6,284 nucleotides of DNA from an uncultured Oscillibacter sp. (GTDB lineage: Bacteria > Bacillota > Clostridia > Oscillospirales > Oscillospiraceae), in NCBI GenBank assembly GCA_948435975.1, contig CAOJHG010000133.1:1-6284 (forward strand), given 5' to 3'. The position numbers were made by a program, and so were the translations under genes. Below the pieces are notes generated by a model. The model did not search any database. It was given only the letters and a program-made list of their open reading frames with translations, and was not told the DNA's origin. Shown here one piece after another: positions 6,168 to 6,284 of this stretch; position 1 is the stretch's first letter; every line of letters starts with the position of its first letter.

Positions 6168-6284
6168 ATGTTTGACTTTCTTCGCACACTCTTCACCTTG
6201 GGAACCATGCAGACGGTCCTGGCCTTTTTCGAGGGATTCTTTGTCCTCTACCTGGTGGGCTACTCCTCCTTCCTCTTTATCTCC
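6168..6284 (+). CDS. N-terminus of a membrane protein, possibly a family 2 glycosyltransferase (3' end outside window)
   Basis: Only 39 codons are visible: ATG at 6168, open to the edge. They start with a short amphipathic segment (MFDFLRTLFTLG) followed by a membrane helix rich in aromatic residues (about 16-38, including FFEGFFVLYLVGY). N-terminal helices of this kind, with Phe/Tyr-rich faces, are common in processive membrane glycosyltransferases of family 2, and the surrounding glycosidase and HEAT-repeat genes favour that reading. No GT motif (DxD, QxxRW) falls inside the window, so the function rests on context. It could also be another integral membrane protein of a polysaccharide locus. 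The start is supported by the AAGGAGG at 6151-6157. Confidence 0.5.
   Translation, partial: MFDFLRTLFTLGTMQTVLAFFEGFFVLYLVGYSSFLFIS

Overview
This window is one densely packed, one-directional stretch of a bacterial chromosome. All six genes lie on the + strand. The DNA is G+C-rich with strong GC bias at third codon positions, the start sites carry AGGAGG-type ribosome-binding sites, and the gene families (VTC, DUF4956, CotH) occur together in Gram-positive genomes. This fits a G+C-rich member of the Clostridia, such as an Oscillospiraceae-type gut bacterium. That placement is an inference from style, because no rRNA or other marker gene is present.

Layout from left to right: (1) the C-terminal half of a VTC-domain polyphosphate polymerase, whose start lies outside the window (1-526); (2) a DUF4956 membrane protein (568-1275); (3) a secreted CotH-family atypical kinase (1292-2818); (4) a membrane-anchored clan GH-A-like glycoside hydrolase with a C-terminal carbohydrate-binding-like domain (2815-4989); (5) a membrane-anchored HEAT-repeat protein (5000-6151); (6) the first 39 codons of a membrane protein, probably a family 2 glycosyltransferase (6168 to the window edge). 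Gaps are 41, 16, -4, 10 and 16 bases. No promoter or terminator is evident between genes, so they probably form one polycistronic unit that extends past both edges. No gene-free stretch exceeds 41 bases. I saw no RNA gene, mobile element or CRISPR array.

How the genes may work together (inference): VTC makes polyphosphate from ATP at the inner membrane face, and DUF4956 is its usual small membrane neighbour. The CotH-like kinase and the glycosidase both appear to act outside the membrane. The HEAT protein appears to be a cytoplasm-facing scaffold next to a membrane glycosyltransferase. Together this looks like a cell-surface or exopolysaccharide locus that includes a polyphosphate polymerase and a secreted phosphotransferase. 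The individual families are recognisable, but the combined function is not established from anything visible here and is the most interesting aspect of the window.
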